A DNA stretch of 64,000 nt from the NCBI RefSeq assembly GCF_003008535.1, contig NZ_CP027666.1, forward strand, positions 310,001-374,000, in the 5' to 3' direction. The translations under genes and the position numbers were made by a program. The stretch comes from Ottowia oryzae. Its GTDB lineage: Bacteria > Pseudomonadota > Gammaproteobacteria > Burkholderiales > Burkholderiaceae_C. The notes under the pieces are model-generated. The model saw only the letters and a program-made list of their open reading frames with translations. It had not been told where the DNA came from and made no database searches. Shown here in pieces: positions 44,327-54,165 of the stretch; position 1 is the stretch's first letter; the number at the start of each line of letters is the position of its first letter.

Positions 44327-45022
44327 TCAAGCCGTGATGCTTTGGGTATCGACGCGAACGCCCAGACCCATCGTGCTGGACACAGCCACCTTGCGCAGGT
44401 ACACACCCTTGCTGGTTGCCGGCTTGGCCTTGTTCAGCGCATCGACCAGCGCTGCCAGGTTGCCCTGCAGCTTGTCGGTGTCGAACGAGCGGCGACCGAT
44501 CGTGCCGTGCACGATACCGGCCTTGTCCACGCGGAACTGCACCTGACCCGCCTTGGCGTTCTTCACGGCCTGGGCGACGTCCGGCGTCACGGTGCCGACC
44601 TTGGGGTTCGGCATCAGGCCGCGCGGGCCCAGGATCTGACCCAGCGTACCGACCACGCGCATGGCGTCCGGCGCGGCGATGACCACGTCGAACGGCATGT
44701 CGCCAGCCTTCACCTGGGCGGCCAGATCGTCCATGCCAACCACGTCGGCGCCAGCGGCCTTGGCTTCCTCAGCCTTGGCGCCCTGCGCAAACACAGCGAC
44801 GCGCTTGGTTTTGCCGGTGCCGTTCGGCAGCACCACAGCGCCACGCACCACCTGGTCGGATTTCTTGGCGTCGATGCCCAGCTGCACCGCCACGTCGATC
44901 GATTCGTCGAACTTGGCAGTGGCGTGCTTTTTCACCAATTCGATGGCATCGGCCAGCGGATACAGCTTGGTGGACTCGACGGCGCCTTCTTGGGCTTTTT
45001 GTTTCTTGGTCAGCTTGGCCAT
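44327..45022 (-). CDS. rplA: 50S ribosomal protein L1
   Basis: Ribosomal protein L1, 231 residues. It begins MAKLTKKQKAQEGAVESTKL and includes FDESIDVAVQLGIDAKKSDQ, PRGLMPNPKVGTVTPDV and QFRVDKAGIVHGTIGR. It forms the L1 stalk and often represses rplKA translation. The start lies one base after the rplK stop (TGAGATG). Confidence 0.98.
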   Translation of the reverse strand: MAKLTKKQKAQEGAVESTKLYPLADAIELVKKHATAKFDESIDVAVQLGIDAKKSDQVVRGAVVLPNGTGKTKRVAVFAQGAKAEEAKAAGADVVGMDDLAAQVKAGDMPFDVVIAAPDAMRVVGTLGQILGPRGLMPNPKVGTVTPDVAQAVKNAKAGQVQFRVDKAGIVHGTIGRRSFDTDKLQGNLAALVDALNKAKPATSKGVYLRKVAVSSTMGLGVRVDTQSITA

Positions 45023-45023
45023 C

Positions 45024-45455
45024 TCACACGCCCTCCACAGTCACGCCCATCGAGCGGGCCGAACCGGCGATCGTGCGCACGGCGGCGTCCAGATCGGCAG
45101 CGGTCATGTCCTTCATTTTGGTCTTGGCGATCTCTTCGAGCTGAGCGCGGGTGATCTTGCCGACCTTGTCGGTGTTGGGCTTGGCAGAGCCTTTGTCCAG
45201 CTTGATGGACTTCTTGATCAGGACGGCCGCAGGCGGCGTCTTGATGACGAAGGTGAAGCTCTTGTCCGCGAAAGCAGTGATCACCACCGGCAGCGGCAGA
45301 CCCGGCTCGACGCCTTGGGTCTGGGCGTTGAACGCCTTGCAGAACTCCATGATGTTCAAACCACGCTGGCCCAGTGCAGGACCAATGGGTGGCGATGGAT
45401 TGGCCTTGCCGGCCGGCACTTGCAGCTTGATGAAGCCGACGATTTTCTTCGCCAT
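45024..45455 (-). CDS. rplK: 50S ribosomal protein L11
   Basis: Ribosomal protein L11, 143 residues, normal length. Matches are KKIVGFIKLQVPAGKANPSP, PIGPALGQRGLNIMEFCKAF and AGSARSMGVTVEGV. A GGAG site precedes the ATG. The spacer to nusG carries a dispersed-repeat copy. Confidence 0.98.
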   Translation of the reverse strand: MAKKIVGFIKLQVPAGKANPSPPIGPALGQRGLNIMEFCKAFNAQTQGVEPGLPLPVVITAFADKSFTFVIKTPPAAVLIKKSIKLDKGSAKPNTDKVGKITRAQLEEIAKTKMKDMTAADLDAAVRTIAGSARSMGVTVEGV

Positions 45456-45526
45456 GCTTTTCTCCTTGCGGGTTCAAACGCCTTGGGCCAATGCCTCAAA
45501 GCTCCCCGGGGTTGTGGGCTCTAGTG

Positions 45527-45573
45527 AAATTGACCGTCAGCGCAGAGCCAGAAAGCGCCAACAGCTATAAAAA
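45527..45573 (-). repeat. Dispersed TGATAGCTGC-type repeat between nusG and rplK
   Basis: Read leftward: TTTTTATAGCTGTTGGCGCT, TTCTGGCTC, TGCGCTGACGGTCAATTT. The copy is transcribed with nusG and rplK. Confidence 0.65.
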
Positions 45574-45582
45574 CAGTAGTGA

Positions 45583-46164
45583 TCAGGCCTTCTCGACCTG
45601 TGCGAATTCGAGTTCCACCGGCGTGGCACGACCGAAGATCGTGACCGAGACGCGCAGCTTGCTCTTCTCGTAGTTGACCTCTTCGACCGTGCCGTTGAAG
45701 TCGGTGAACGGGCCTTCCTTGACCCGCACGTACTCGCCCACTTCGAACTCCACCTTGTGGCGGGGCTTGTCCGTGCCTTCTTGCATCTGGTTGACGATTT
45801 TCATCACATCGTCTTCCGAGATGGGCGCCGGGCGGTTCTTGGCGCCGCCGACAAAGCCGGTCACCTTGTTGGTGTGCTTCACCAGGTGCCAGCTTTCGTC
45901 GTCCATCACCATTTCGACCAGGACGTAGCCAGGAAAAAATTTCCGTTCGGTCGTGCGCTTCTGGCCGTTCTTGACTTCAACGACTTCTTCGGTCGGCACC
46001 ATGATGCGACCGAACTTGTCCTGCATGCCGGCACGGTTCACGCGCTCGACGATGTTGCGCTCAACCGCCTTTTCCATACCGGAATAGGCGTGCACCACGT
46101 ACCACTTCAGGTCGGGATTGCGCGACTCGCCAGCAGCGACTTCATTGACTGCGGTATCGCTCAT
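45583..46164 (-). CDS. nusG: Transcription termination/antitermination protein NusG
   Basis: Binds RNA polymerase and couples to Rho or the ribosome; 193 residues. The NGN domain contains KWYVVHAYSGMEKAVERNI and FFPGYVLVEMVMDDESWHLV. The KOW domain is VGEYVRVKEGPFTDFNGTVE. The start at 46164 overlaps the secE stop by one base (TGATG). Confidence 0.97.
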   Translation of the reverse strand: MSDTAVNEVAAGESRNPDLKWYVVHAYSGMEKAVERNIVERVNRAGMQDKFGRIMVPTEEVVEVKNGQKRTTERKFFPGYVLVEMVMDDESWHLVKHTNKVTGFVGGAKNRPAPISEDDVMKIVNQMQEGTDKPRHKVEFEVGEYVRVKEGPFTDFNGTVEEVNYEKSKLRVSVTIFGRATPVELEFAQVEKA

Positions 46165-46547
46165 CAGCCTCTCCAACCCAGAATCAGGTCGTAAAACACC
46201 CACTCCAGCGTCTTGTCCGTGGTCCACAGGAACAGCGCCATGATCACCGCAAACGCAAACACGAATGCCGTGGTCTGGATGGTTTCCTTGCGGGTGGGCC
46301 AAACGACCTTCTGCACTTCACGCCAGGCATCGCGACCAAAGGCAATCAGGCGCTTGCCGGATTCGGACGTAAAGAATGCCACCGCAGCCAGCACCAAGCC
46401 GACCACCAAACCACCCCATTGCGCCACCGGGCCTTGGGGCGCCAGCAGGTAGTAGGCCGCCAAGGCGCCAACGACCAGCAACACCACCACCGCCAGACGG
46501 AGCTTGTCCGCGCTGGAGGATACGGTTTCAACTTGAGTGCTCGCCAT
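46164..46547 (-). CDS. secE: Preprotein translocase subunit SecE
   Basis: Essential subunit of the SecYEG channel, 127 residues with three membrane segments: LRLAVVVLLVVGALAAYYLL, GGLVVGLVLAAVAFFTS and AFVFAFAVIMALFLWTTDKT. The conserved amphipathic helix is WREVQKVVWPTRKETIQTT. Start MASTQVETVSS at 46547. It stands between tRNA-Trp and nusG, the usual order. Confidence 0.97.
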   Translation of the reverse strand: MASTQVETVSSSADKLRLAVVVLLVVGALAAYYLLAPQGPVAQWGGLVVGLVLAAVAFFTSESGKRLIAFGRDAWREVQKVVWPTRKETIQTTAFVFAFAVIMALFLWTTDKTLEWVFYDLILGWRG

Positions 46548-46615
46548 GCTGGGCTTGTTCCATTGACGAAGTGCCAAAGCACTTCATCCAAAATTTCAAA
46601 ACGTCAAGACACGCA

Positions 46616-46641
46616 AGCCCGCCTCGGTTCTCGGGCGGGCT
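46616..46641 (-). terminator. Hairpin between tRNA-Trp and secE
   Basis: AGCCCGCC and GGCGGGCT pair with a loop containing TCGGTTCTCG. There is no long T run, so it may act as a processing site or attenuator between tRNA-Trp and secE. Confidence 0.4.
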
Positions 46642-46669
46642 GGGTGCCTTGGCGGCGCCACCGATCAGG

Positions 46670-46745
46670 TGGCAGGGGCAGTAGGAATCGAACCTACAAC
46701 CTTCGGTTTTGGAGACCGACGCTCTGCCAATTGAGCTATACCCCT
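46670..46745 (-). tRNA. tRNA-Trp (CCA)
   Basis: Read leftward, it starts AGGGGTATAGCTCAATTGGC. The anticodon arm is TCGGT-CTCCAAA-ACCGA, giving anticodon CCA. The encoded 3' end is G73-CCA (46670-46672). It lies between tuf and secE, as in many betaproteobacteria. Confidence 0.97.
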
Positions 46746-46777
46746 AAGAGAGCCATTACCTCAAGGCCAAGGCCTGA

Positions 46778-47968
<1,191 letters not shown>

Positions 47969-48044
47969 TTCTTCGACTCCGAAAAAAATTGACTCAACAA
48001 CGCTTTGGATGGGCCGGCGCTGCACTGCACGCGACCATCGTGAT

Positions 48045-48119
<75 letters not shown>

Positions 48120-48154
48120 AAATTCTCTTTGCTGCACCGCCAGAATCGACCAAC

Positions 48155-48228
48155 TGGAGCGGGAGACGGGAATCGAACCCGCGTCATTAGCTTGGAAGGC
48201 TAAGGTTCTACCATTGAACTACTCCCGC
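48155..48228 (-). tRNA. tRNA-Gly (TCC)
   Basis: Read leftward: GCGGGAGTAGTTCAATGGTA. The anticodon arm is TTAGC-CTTCCAA-GCTAA, giving TCC. CCA is encoded. Confidence 0.97.
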
Positions 48229-48335
48229 GATGACGCCAAGGATGGCGTCTTGCTGAGAGCCCGTTCGCGGCAAACACCGGAACCGCCAATCCTTATCGCT
48301 CGCCTGTCAGCCGCGCCCAACGGCGTGGTGTCTGC

Positions 48336-48421
48336 TGGTGGAGAGGGCTGGATTCGAACCAGCGTACTCGTAAGAGGGCAGATTTACAGTCTGCTGCCAT
48401 TAACCACTCGGCCACCTCTCC
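48336..48421 (-). tRNA. tRNA-Tyr (GTA)
   Basis: Read leftward: GGAGAGGTGGCCGAGTGGTT. The anticodon arm is CAGAC-TGTAAA-TCTG, giving GTA, and the long variable arm is CCCTCTTACGAGT. CCA is encoded. This opens the tRNA-tuf-rpoBC cluster. Confidence 0.97.
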
Positions 48422-48437
48422 GGCAGAGAACCTCCGA

Positions 48438-49286
48438 TTATGCCACCGTTCGTTTCGCTTCGGCAAGCAGCTTGTGCGGATGGGCGGCGTGATCGCCCAG
48501 CCAGTCGATGGGCGGCAGCCCTCGCGCGGCCAGAAATGCGTTGGCCGCACCGAAATGCCCGCAACCGATGAACGGCACGGGTGGCCGCAGCGCGGACAGC
48601 GGCGAGGGGTGGTTGGCCGTCAGCACGCAGTGGCGCGCCCCGGGCGCCACGCCACCTGCCGCGTGCGGCCGGTCACTCGCCGCAGCCTGCACGATGGCCT
48701 GTTTGCCCTGGGCGTGCGCGCCCCACAGAAGAAAGACCACCGGCTGTGGCTGGCGCGCCACATGGGCGATCAGCGCATCGGTCAGGGCCGACCAACCCCA
48801 TCGGGCGTGGCTGGCCGCCTGGCCGTCGGCCACCGTCAGGCTGGTGTTGAGCAGCAGCACGCCCTGGCGCGCCCAATGTTCCAGCAGCACCAGGCCGTTG
48901 GCGTCGGCTTCCAAGCGGGGCGGGCGACCATATTCACGCGCCAGTTCCTTGTAGATGTTGCGCAGGCTGGGCGGTGTGCGAACGCCGGGCGCCACGGCAA
49001 AGGCCAGCCCGTTGGCCTGACCAGGGCCGTGGTACGGGTCTTGGCCCAAGATGACGGCGCGAACGGCGTCAGGCGGCGTCAGCGCCAGGGCGCGCAGCGG
49101 CTGGGGCGGGTAGATGGTGTTGCCATCCGCCAACGCCGCCGACAAGCGCTGCGTGAGTTGAGCGCCTTGCGGGCTGGCGGCAAACGCGTCCCACACCGCG
49201 CGCCACGCGGGCGCCAATGCGGCCAAGTCGCCGAGAGACGGTGGCCACACCGCCAGCTGATCGGCTGGCGCAGCGCACGCGTTCAT
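48438..49286 (-). CDS. ung: Uracil-DNA glycosylase
   Basis: Removes uracil from DNA (base excision repair); 282 residues from ATG 49286. Motifs are LGQDPYHGPGQANGLAFAV with the catalytic Asp and HPSPLSALRPPVPFIG with the active-site His. A GTG at 49337 would add 17 residues. It is the last gene of the trp run and ends 17 bases before tRNA-Tyr. A partial dispersed repeat lies at 49343-49370 upstream. Confidence 0.95.
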   Translation of the reverse strand: MNACAAPADQLAVWPPSLGDLAALAPAWRAVWDAFAASPQGAQLTQRLSAALADGNTIYPPQPLRALALTPPDAVRAVILGQDPYHGPGQANGLAFAVAPGVRTPPSLRNIYKELAREYGRPPRLEADANGLVLLEHWARQGVLLLNTSLTVADGQAASHARWGWSALTDALIAHVARQPQPVVFLLWGAHAQGKQAIVQAAASDRPHAAGGVAPGARHCVLTANHPSPLSALRPPVPFIGCGHFGAANAFLAARGLPPIDWLGDHAAHPHKLLAEAKRTVA

Positions 49287-49404
49287 CAACGGAATCTGAG
49301 TCAAATCAGCCCCTGGCGCACAGTGGATGAGCGCCACCAGCCATCAAATTGATAGCAAAAACTGGCGCCTCGAACACCGTGGCTGCGGCCATGTGGCCCG
49401 CTCA

Positions 49405-50217
49405 TCACGCAAACAACTCCGCCAGCGCCTCGCCGGGCTCGTCGGCGCGCATGAAGGTTTCGCCCACCAGGAAGGCGTGCACGCCGGCTTCGCGCAGGCG
49501 CGCCACGTCGTCGCGGGTGGCAATGCCGCTTTCGGTGATCAGCAAGCGGTCGGCGGGCACGTCTTTCAGCAGGCCCAGCGTGGTGTCCAGCGTGACTTCA
49601 AAGTTGCGCAGGTTGCGGTTGTTGATGCCCACCAGAGGGGTTTTCAGCTTCAGCGCGCGCTGCAGTTCGGCGCCGTCGTGCACCTCGACCAGCACCGCCA
49701 TGCCCAGGCTATGCGCCACGGCTTCCAGCTCTGCCATCTGCGCGTCCGACAGGCAGGCGGCGATCAGCAGGATGCAGTCGGCGCCGATGGCGCGCGCTTC
49801 GTACACCTGGTAGGGGTCGATCATGAAATCCTTGCGCAGCACTGGCAGGTCGCAGCTGGCGCGGGCCTGCTTCAGGTAGTCGATGCTGCCCTGAAAGAAC
49901 TGCTTGTCCGTCAGCACCGACAGGCAGGCCGCGCTGACCTGGCCGCCCCTGTCGCGGTTGCCCACGGCGTAGCTTTGGGCGATGTCGGCGGGCACGAAAT
50001 CGGGCCGGATCACGCCCTTGCTGGGGCTGGCCTTCTTCACCTCGGCGATCACGGCGGCCTGGCCGGCGGCTATTTTTGAACGCAGCGCGCCCACGAAATC
50101 GCGCGTCAGCACGCGGCTTTCGGCGTCTTCGCGCATGGCGGCCAGGGGCACTTTTTTCAGGCCGGCGGCCACTTCCTCGCGTTTGACCGCGACGATCTTG
50201 TTCAGGATATCACTCAT
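49405..50217 (-). CDS. trpC: Indole-3-glycerol phosphate synthase
   Basis: Converts CdRP to indole-3-glycerol phosphate in tryptophan synthesis; 270 residues. Signature stretches of this TIM barrel are AEVKKASPSKGVIR (catalytic Lys), VLRKDFMIDPYQVYEARAIG and LVGINNRNLRNFEV. Start MSDILNKIVAVKREEVA at 50217, overlapping the small upstream membrane gene. A repeat copy lies over its 5' region (50219-50266). Confidence 0.96.
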   Translation of the reverse strand: MSDILNKIVAVKREEVAAGLKKVPLAAMREDAESRVLTRDFVGALRSKIAAGQAAVIAEVKKASPSKGVIRPDFVPADIAQSYAVGNRDRGGQVSAACLSVLTDKQFFQGSIDYLKQARASCDLPVLRKDFMIDPYQVYEARAIGADCILLIAACLSDAQMAELEAVAHSLGMAVLVEVHDGAELQRALKLKTPLVGINNRNLRNFEVTLDTTLGLLKDVPADRLLITESGIATRDDVARLREAGVHAFLVGETFMRADEPGEALAELFA

Positions 50218-50353
50218 CTTTTGATAGCTCCTCGCGCTCATCCGGTGGGCGCGAACGCAGTATTTTCATGAAAACCCGGTGCATCACCAACGCCGCCACC
50301 AGGAACAGCGCCGAAACGCCCAGGGCGATCCAGGTGCCTTCGTCCTGCCACAT
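50210..50353 (-). CDS. 47-residue membrane protein overlapping trpC
   Basis: A short frame starts at ATG 50353 and ends TGA 50210-50212, overlapping the trpC start by eight bases. It reads MWQDEGTWIALGVSALFLVA then ALVMHRVFMKILRSRPPD and a charged end. One membrane helix is predicted. The overlap with trpC resembles translational coupling. The C-terminal part lies in a dispersed-repeat copy. Function unknown; it could be chance, but its hydrophobic pattern argues for a gene. Confidence 0.55.
   Translation of the reverse strand: MWQDEGTWIALGVSALFLVAALVMHRVFMKILRSRPPDEREELSKDE
50219..50266 (+). repeat. Dispersed TGATAGCTGC-type repeat over the trpC start region
   Basis: TTTTGATAGCTCCTCGCGCT, CATCCGGTGG, GCGCGAACGCAGTATTTT. 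It overlaps the end of the small membrane gene and lies directly upstream of the trpC start. Confidence 0.6.
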
Positions 50354-50455
50354 GCTTATCGACCAATTGACATGAGGGTTGCGCGCATTGGTTTCACGCA
50401 GTCACCCTCAAGTCGTTCTGCCAAAACGTCAATTGATAGCCGCGCAGGCCGGGCC

Positions 50456-51487
50456 TCACGCCGCCTGCGCCTGGCTAAACTCCGCCACCTGTTCCAGCTT
50501 GGCCTTGGCCGCGCCCGAATCGATGGCCGTGCGGGCCAAAGCGATGCCGTCTTTCATGCTCGGCGCCACGCCCGCCGCGTACAGCGCCACGCCGGCGTTC
50601 AGCAGGACGATGTCGCGCGCCGCGCCCGCTTCGCCCGCCAGCACGCCGCGCAGCATGGCGACGGATTCTTCCGGCGTGGCCACCTTGATGCTGCGGTTGC
50701 TTTGCATCGGCAGGCCAAAGTCTTCGGGGTGAATCTCGTATTCGGTGATCTGGCCGTCTTTCAGCTCGCCCACCAGCGTGGCGGCGCCCAGGCTGACTTC
50801 GTCCATGCCGTCGCGGCCGTAGACGACCACGGCGTGCTCGGCGCCCAGGCGCTGCAGCGCGCGCACCTGGATACCCACCAGGTCGGGGTGGAACACGCCC
50901 ATCAAGATGTTGGGCGCATCGGCCGGGTTGGTCAGCGGGCCGAGGATGTTGAAGAAGGTCTTCACACCCATCTCGCGCCGCACGGGGGCCACGTTTTTCA
51001 TGGCCGGGTGGTGGTTGGGCGCAAACATGAAGCCCACGCCGGTTTCGGCCACGCTTTGGGCGATCTGGCCGGGCTTCAGGTGGATGTTGACGCCCAGCGC
51101 CTCCATCACGTCGGCGCTGCCCGATTTGCTGGACACGCTGCGCCCGCCGTGCTTGGCCACCTTGGCGCCCGCGGCGGCGGCCACGAACATGGCGCAGGTG
51201 CTGATGTTGAAGGTGTGCGAGCCATCGCCGCCCGTGCCGACGATGTCGACCAGGTGCGTGCGGTCGGCCACCGGCACTTTGGTGGACAGCTCGCGCATCA
51301 CCTCGGCGGCGGCGGTGATTTCGCCAATGGTTTCCTTCTTCACGCGCAGGCCGGTGGTGATGGCGGCCACCATCAGCGGGCTGATCTCGCCGTTCATGAT
51401 GAGGCGCATCAGGTGCAGCATCTCGTCGTGAAAGATCTCGCGGTGTTCGATGGTGCGCTGCAGCGCTTCCTGGGGGGTGATCATCAT
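50456..51487 (-). CDS. trpD: Anthranilate phosphoribosyltransferase
   Basis: Transfers phosphoribosyl to anthranilate in tryptophan synthesis; 343 residues. The PRPP site is DIVGTGGDGSHTFNIST, followed by KHGGRSVSSKSGSADVMEAL and FAPNHHPAMKNVAPVRREMG. Start at ATG 51487; a TTG at 51493 and ATG 51484 are alternatives. It is separated from trpC by the small membrane gene and a partial repeat. Confidence 0.96.
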   Translation of the reverse strand: MMITPQEALQRTIEHREIFHDEMLHLMRLIMNGEISPLMVAAITTGLRVKKETIGEITAAAEVMRELSTKVPVADRTHLVDIVGTGGDGSHTFNISTCAMFVAAAAGAKVAKHGGRSVSSKSGSADVMEALGVNIHLKPGQIAQSVAETGVGFMFAPNHHPAMKNVAPVRREMGVKTFFNILGPLTNPADAPNILMGVFHPDLVGIQVRALQRLGAEHAVVVYGRDGMDEVSLGAATLVGELKDGQITEYEIHPEDFGLPMQSNRSIKVATPEESVAMLRGVLAGEAGAARDIVLLNAGVALYAAGVAPSMKDGIALARTAIDSGAAKAKLEQVAEFSQAQAA

Positions 51488-51557
51488 GGTCAAGAGTTGG
51501 TCCTTGAAGGCGGGATAGTGATAAGGATGGGTGCGGCGGCCGGCGGTGCCTGAGCCT

Positions 51558-52280
51558 TCAGCGCGCCACGGGCGCGTCGGTCAGCGCCAGCTTCACGCCA
51601 AAGGCGATGAACAGGCTGCCGGCCACGCCGTCCAGCCAGCGCATGCCGCGGCGCAGCGCACTGGCGCGGCGCGCGGCCCAGGCGGCCACCAGCGCCCAGC
51701 CCAGGCAAACCAGCAGGCCGTTGAAGGTGAACAGCAGCCCCAGCACCGCAAACACCCAGCCCGGGTGCGCGGTGCCCGGCGCAATGAACTGCGGCACAAA
51801 GGCCAGGAAGAACAGCGCCACCTTGGGGTTGAGCGCGTTGGTCAGAAAGCCCCGGCGGAACACCGACCAGCCGGCGGCGGGCTCAACAGATTTTGAGTTA
51901 AATTGGCCTGCAGCGCCCGCGCCACCAGCGCTGACAGCTATCATTTCAGAAGCGGCTACTGCACCCGCAGCGGCACCGCCAGCAGCTCGCTTCAGCGCAC
52001 CGCGCAACATTTGCACACCCACCCACACCAGGTACAGCGCGCCCACCCACTTCAGCACGCTGAACGCCGCGCTGCTGGCCGCCAGCAAGGCCGACACCCC
52101 GGCCGCCGCCGCCGTGACATGCACCAGGCAACCGGCGCCGATGCCCAGCGCCGCCGCCACGCCCGCGCGCAGGCCGCCGCGCACCGCGTTGGCCACGATG
52201 AACATCACGTCGGGCCCCGGCGTCAGGTTCAGCACCAGGCCGGCGGCGATGAAAAGCAGCAAGTGGTGCAGATCGGGCAT
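51558..52280 (-). CDS. LysE/RhtB family amino acid exporter with a repeat-encoded insert
   Basis: Six-segment exporter of 240 residues. The family opening LTPGPDVMFIVANAVRGGLR, AGVAAALGIGAG, and the later FLTNALNPKVALFFLAFVPQF are clear. Residues about 100-138, between the third and fourth membrane segments, form an enlarged loop. Residues 111-131 of it (SEMIAVSAGGAGAAGQFNSK) come from an in-frame dispersed-repeat copy. It lies between trpD and ltaE, so it could export threonine, aromatic amino acids or an analogue. Confidence 0.88.
   Translation of the reverse strand: MPDLHHLLLFIAAGLVLNLTPGPDVMFIVANAVRGGLRAGVAAALGIGAGCLVHVTAAAAGVSALLAASSAAFSVLKWVGALYLVWVGVQMLRGALKRAAGGAAAGAVAASEMIAVSAGGAGAAGQFNSKSVEPAAGWSVFRRGFLTNALNPKVALFFLAFVPQFIAPGTAHPGWVFAVLGLLFTFNGLLVCLGWALVAAWAARRASALRRGMRWLDGVAGSLFIAFGVKLALTDAPVAR
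51899..51948 (-). repeat. Dispersed TGATAGCTGC-type repeat, in frame inside the LysE gene
   Basis: Read leftward: GAAATGATAGCTGTCAGCGC, TGGTGGCGCG, GGCGCTGCAGGCCAATTT. It encodes part of the loop after membrane segment three. Confidence 0.75.
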
Positions 52281-52304
52281 GGCGTGCTCAGCTTGGGTGG
52301 CCTG

Positions 52305-53384
52305 TCAATACGGACCGCGCGGGCCGGCGGCAGCTTCACCCGCCGTGGCCTGGGCGAAGAATTCGCGCGTGGCCGCCACGGCGCGGTCGATGCCGGCAGC
52401 GCCAACGCCCAGGTGCGTGACAAAGCGCAGGCCGATCAGCCCCGTGGCCAGCACGCCCTGCGCCTTCAAATGGTTGAGCAGCGCCGGGCCGCGGCCGTCG
52501 GCCACGTCCACAAACACGATGTTGGTCTCAGCCGAGCGCACCGTCAGCCCTTCGATGCCACGCAGCCCATCGGCCAGGCGGCGGGCGTTGGCGTGGTCGT
52601 CGGCCAGACGCTCGACGTGGTGGTCCAGCGCGTACAGCGCGCAAGCGGCCAGCAGGCCCGCCTGCCGAAGCCCGCCGCCGGCCATCTTGCGGATGCGCAG
52701 GGCGCGGGCGATCAGCTCACGCGAGCCGCACAGCGCCGAGCCGACGGGCGCGCCCAGCCCCTTGCTGAAGCAGACGGACAGGCTGTCGAAATGGCCCGCT
52801 ATCTCACGCACGCGCTGCTCGCCCGACTGGCATGGGCGGGCGCTGGCCACGGCCGCGTTGAACACGCGCGCGCCGTCCAGGTGCACCGCCAGCCCGTGCG
52901 AGCGCGCCAGGGCGGCGGCACCTTGCAGGTAATCGTCGGGCATCCCATGGCCGTTCCAGGTGTTTTCCAGGCACAGCAGGCGGGTGCGCGCGAAGTGCGG
53001 GTCGTCCGGCTTGATGGCCGCAGCGATGTCGGCCAGCGCCATGCGGCCTTGCGCGTCCTGCGTCAGGGGCTGCGGCTGCACGCTGCCGAACACCGCCGCG
53101 CCGCCGCCTTCATAGCGGTAGGTGTGCGCCAGCTGGCCAACGATGTATTCATCGCCCCGCCCGCAGTGCGCCAGGATGCCGCACAGGTTGCTCTGCGTGC
53201 CCGAAGGCATGAACAGCGCCGCCTCTTTGCCGGTGATGGCGGCGATGCGTTCCTGCAGCGCATTCACCGTCGGGTCGTCGCCAAACACGTCGTCGCCCAA
53301 GGGCGCGGCCATCATGGCGGCGCGCATGGCGGGCGTGGGCTGGGTGACGGTGTCGCTGCGGAGGTCGATGAAACTCACTGGCAA
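52305..53384 (-). CDS. ltaE: Low-specificity L-threonine aldolase
   Basis: PLP enzyme of 359 residues that splits threonine to glycine and acetaldehyde. It begins FIDLRSDTVTQPTPAMRAAM and has ENTWNGHGMP, HLDGARVFNA and the lysine for PLP in SVCFSKGLGAPVGSAL. It lies within the trp run; the LysE gene follows it. Related operons often carry amino acid metabolism genes next to trp genes. Confidence 0.94.
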   Translation of the reverse strand: MPVSFIDLRSDTVTQPTPAMRAAMMAAPLGDDVFGDDPTVNALQERIAAITGKEAALFMPSGTQSNLCGILAHCGRGDEYIVGQLAHTYRYEGGGAAVFGSVQPQPLTQDAQGRMALADIAAAIKPDDPHFARTRLLCLENTWNGHGMPDDYLQGAAALARSHGLAVHLDGARVFNAAVASARPCQSGEQRVREIAGHFDSLSVCFSKGLGAPVGSALCGSRELIARALRIRKMAGGGLRQAGLLAACALYALDHHVERLADDHANARRLADGLRGIEGLTVRSAETNIVFVDVADGRGPALLNHLKAQGVLATGLIGLRFVTHLGVGAAGIDRAVAATREFFAQATAGEAAAGPRGPY

Positions 53385-53417
53385 CTCCTTATGGCAGCAA
53401 CGATCGCGTCCCTGCGT

Positions 53418-54158
53418 TCATGCATCGCGCACCTCTGCATTGAGGTCCGCCTTTCCATAAATGTCTGATTTGGCGCAGCGCAAGTTATCCGGATCCATTC
53501 CTACCAACTGAGCCCGTAGCTTCAACTCTAGTGACTCAACCACAGCGACGATCTTTTTCACCCCGTCATTCAAATCACACTCGTATTCACCAGCGAAAAG
53601 CGAAATCTTCCCGACGGGATTATCTATTTGCTCTCCGTCACGAGACAACAAAAATTGGACATTTGGCTGATATAAAGTCCCAGGAAGAATAAGGCAGGTC
53701 GAAATAATCCAGTCATTTTTTGGCACATCGGGACTAAAGTTTCTTACCGCCAGCCATTTGAGCACCCCAAGTGCACTTCCCTTTTTTGCGACCACATAGG
53801 GGATTCGGGCTCCAAGATGATCCGTCACATTTCGCATTGCTCGAAATGTTTGCGTAGATTGCAGAAACTCTTGGCAACCACTGATCCATTCAGGATTGCG
53901 TCGCTCGACCATACCTAAGAGGCCTCTTAACCGATCAATTGAATCAACGACCGCCCATGCGTCAAGAAAGACACTCTCTACATCACCCTCAGCCAACCTT
54001 CCTTCTGCGGTTATCTTCCAAAGGTTCCCCGCCAATCGATGCAAGGCATAGCAGGCCATTTCAGCCGGATGCCGAATTCCATCTAGCAGAAGAGTTTCCT
54101 CCGCGGAAAATATCAGAGGAATATTCTTTAGAAGCGAGCCAGCCGAGAGTTTGAACAC
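53418..54158 (-). CDS. Low-GC protein of unknown function inserted after trpG
   Basis: Protein of 246 residues that I do not recognise. It starts GTG 54158 in a GAGGTGAGG-type ribosome site that overlaps the trpG stop, so it seems coupled to trpG. The DNA has roughly 47 percent GC by eye, against about 65 percent around it, and codon use differs. The sequence is mixed helix and strand (LVGMDPDNLRCAKSDIYGKA at the end) with no membrane helix or signal. The foreign base use suggests recent transfer into the trp run. Confidence 0.75.
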   Translation of the reverse strand: MFKLSAGSLLKNIPLIFSAEETLLLDGIRHPAEMACYALHRLAGNLWKITAEGRLAEGDVESVFLDAWAVVDSIDRLRGLLGMVERRNPEWISGCQEFLQSTQTFRAMRNVTDHLGARIPYVVAKKGSALGVLKWLAVRNFSPDVPKNDWIISTCLILPGTLYQPNVQFLLSRDGEQIDNPVGKISLFAGEYECDLNDGVKKIVAVVESLELKLRAQLVGMDPDNLRCAKSDIYGKADLNAEVRDA

Positions 54159-54165
54159 ACCAACC

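Noticed and set aside
50060..50090. Possible dispersed repeat inside trpC (GGCGGCTATTTTTGAACG)
   Set aside because: The encoded ALRSKIAAGQAAVIAE is ordinary TrpC sequence, and the flanks do not fit the repeat.
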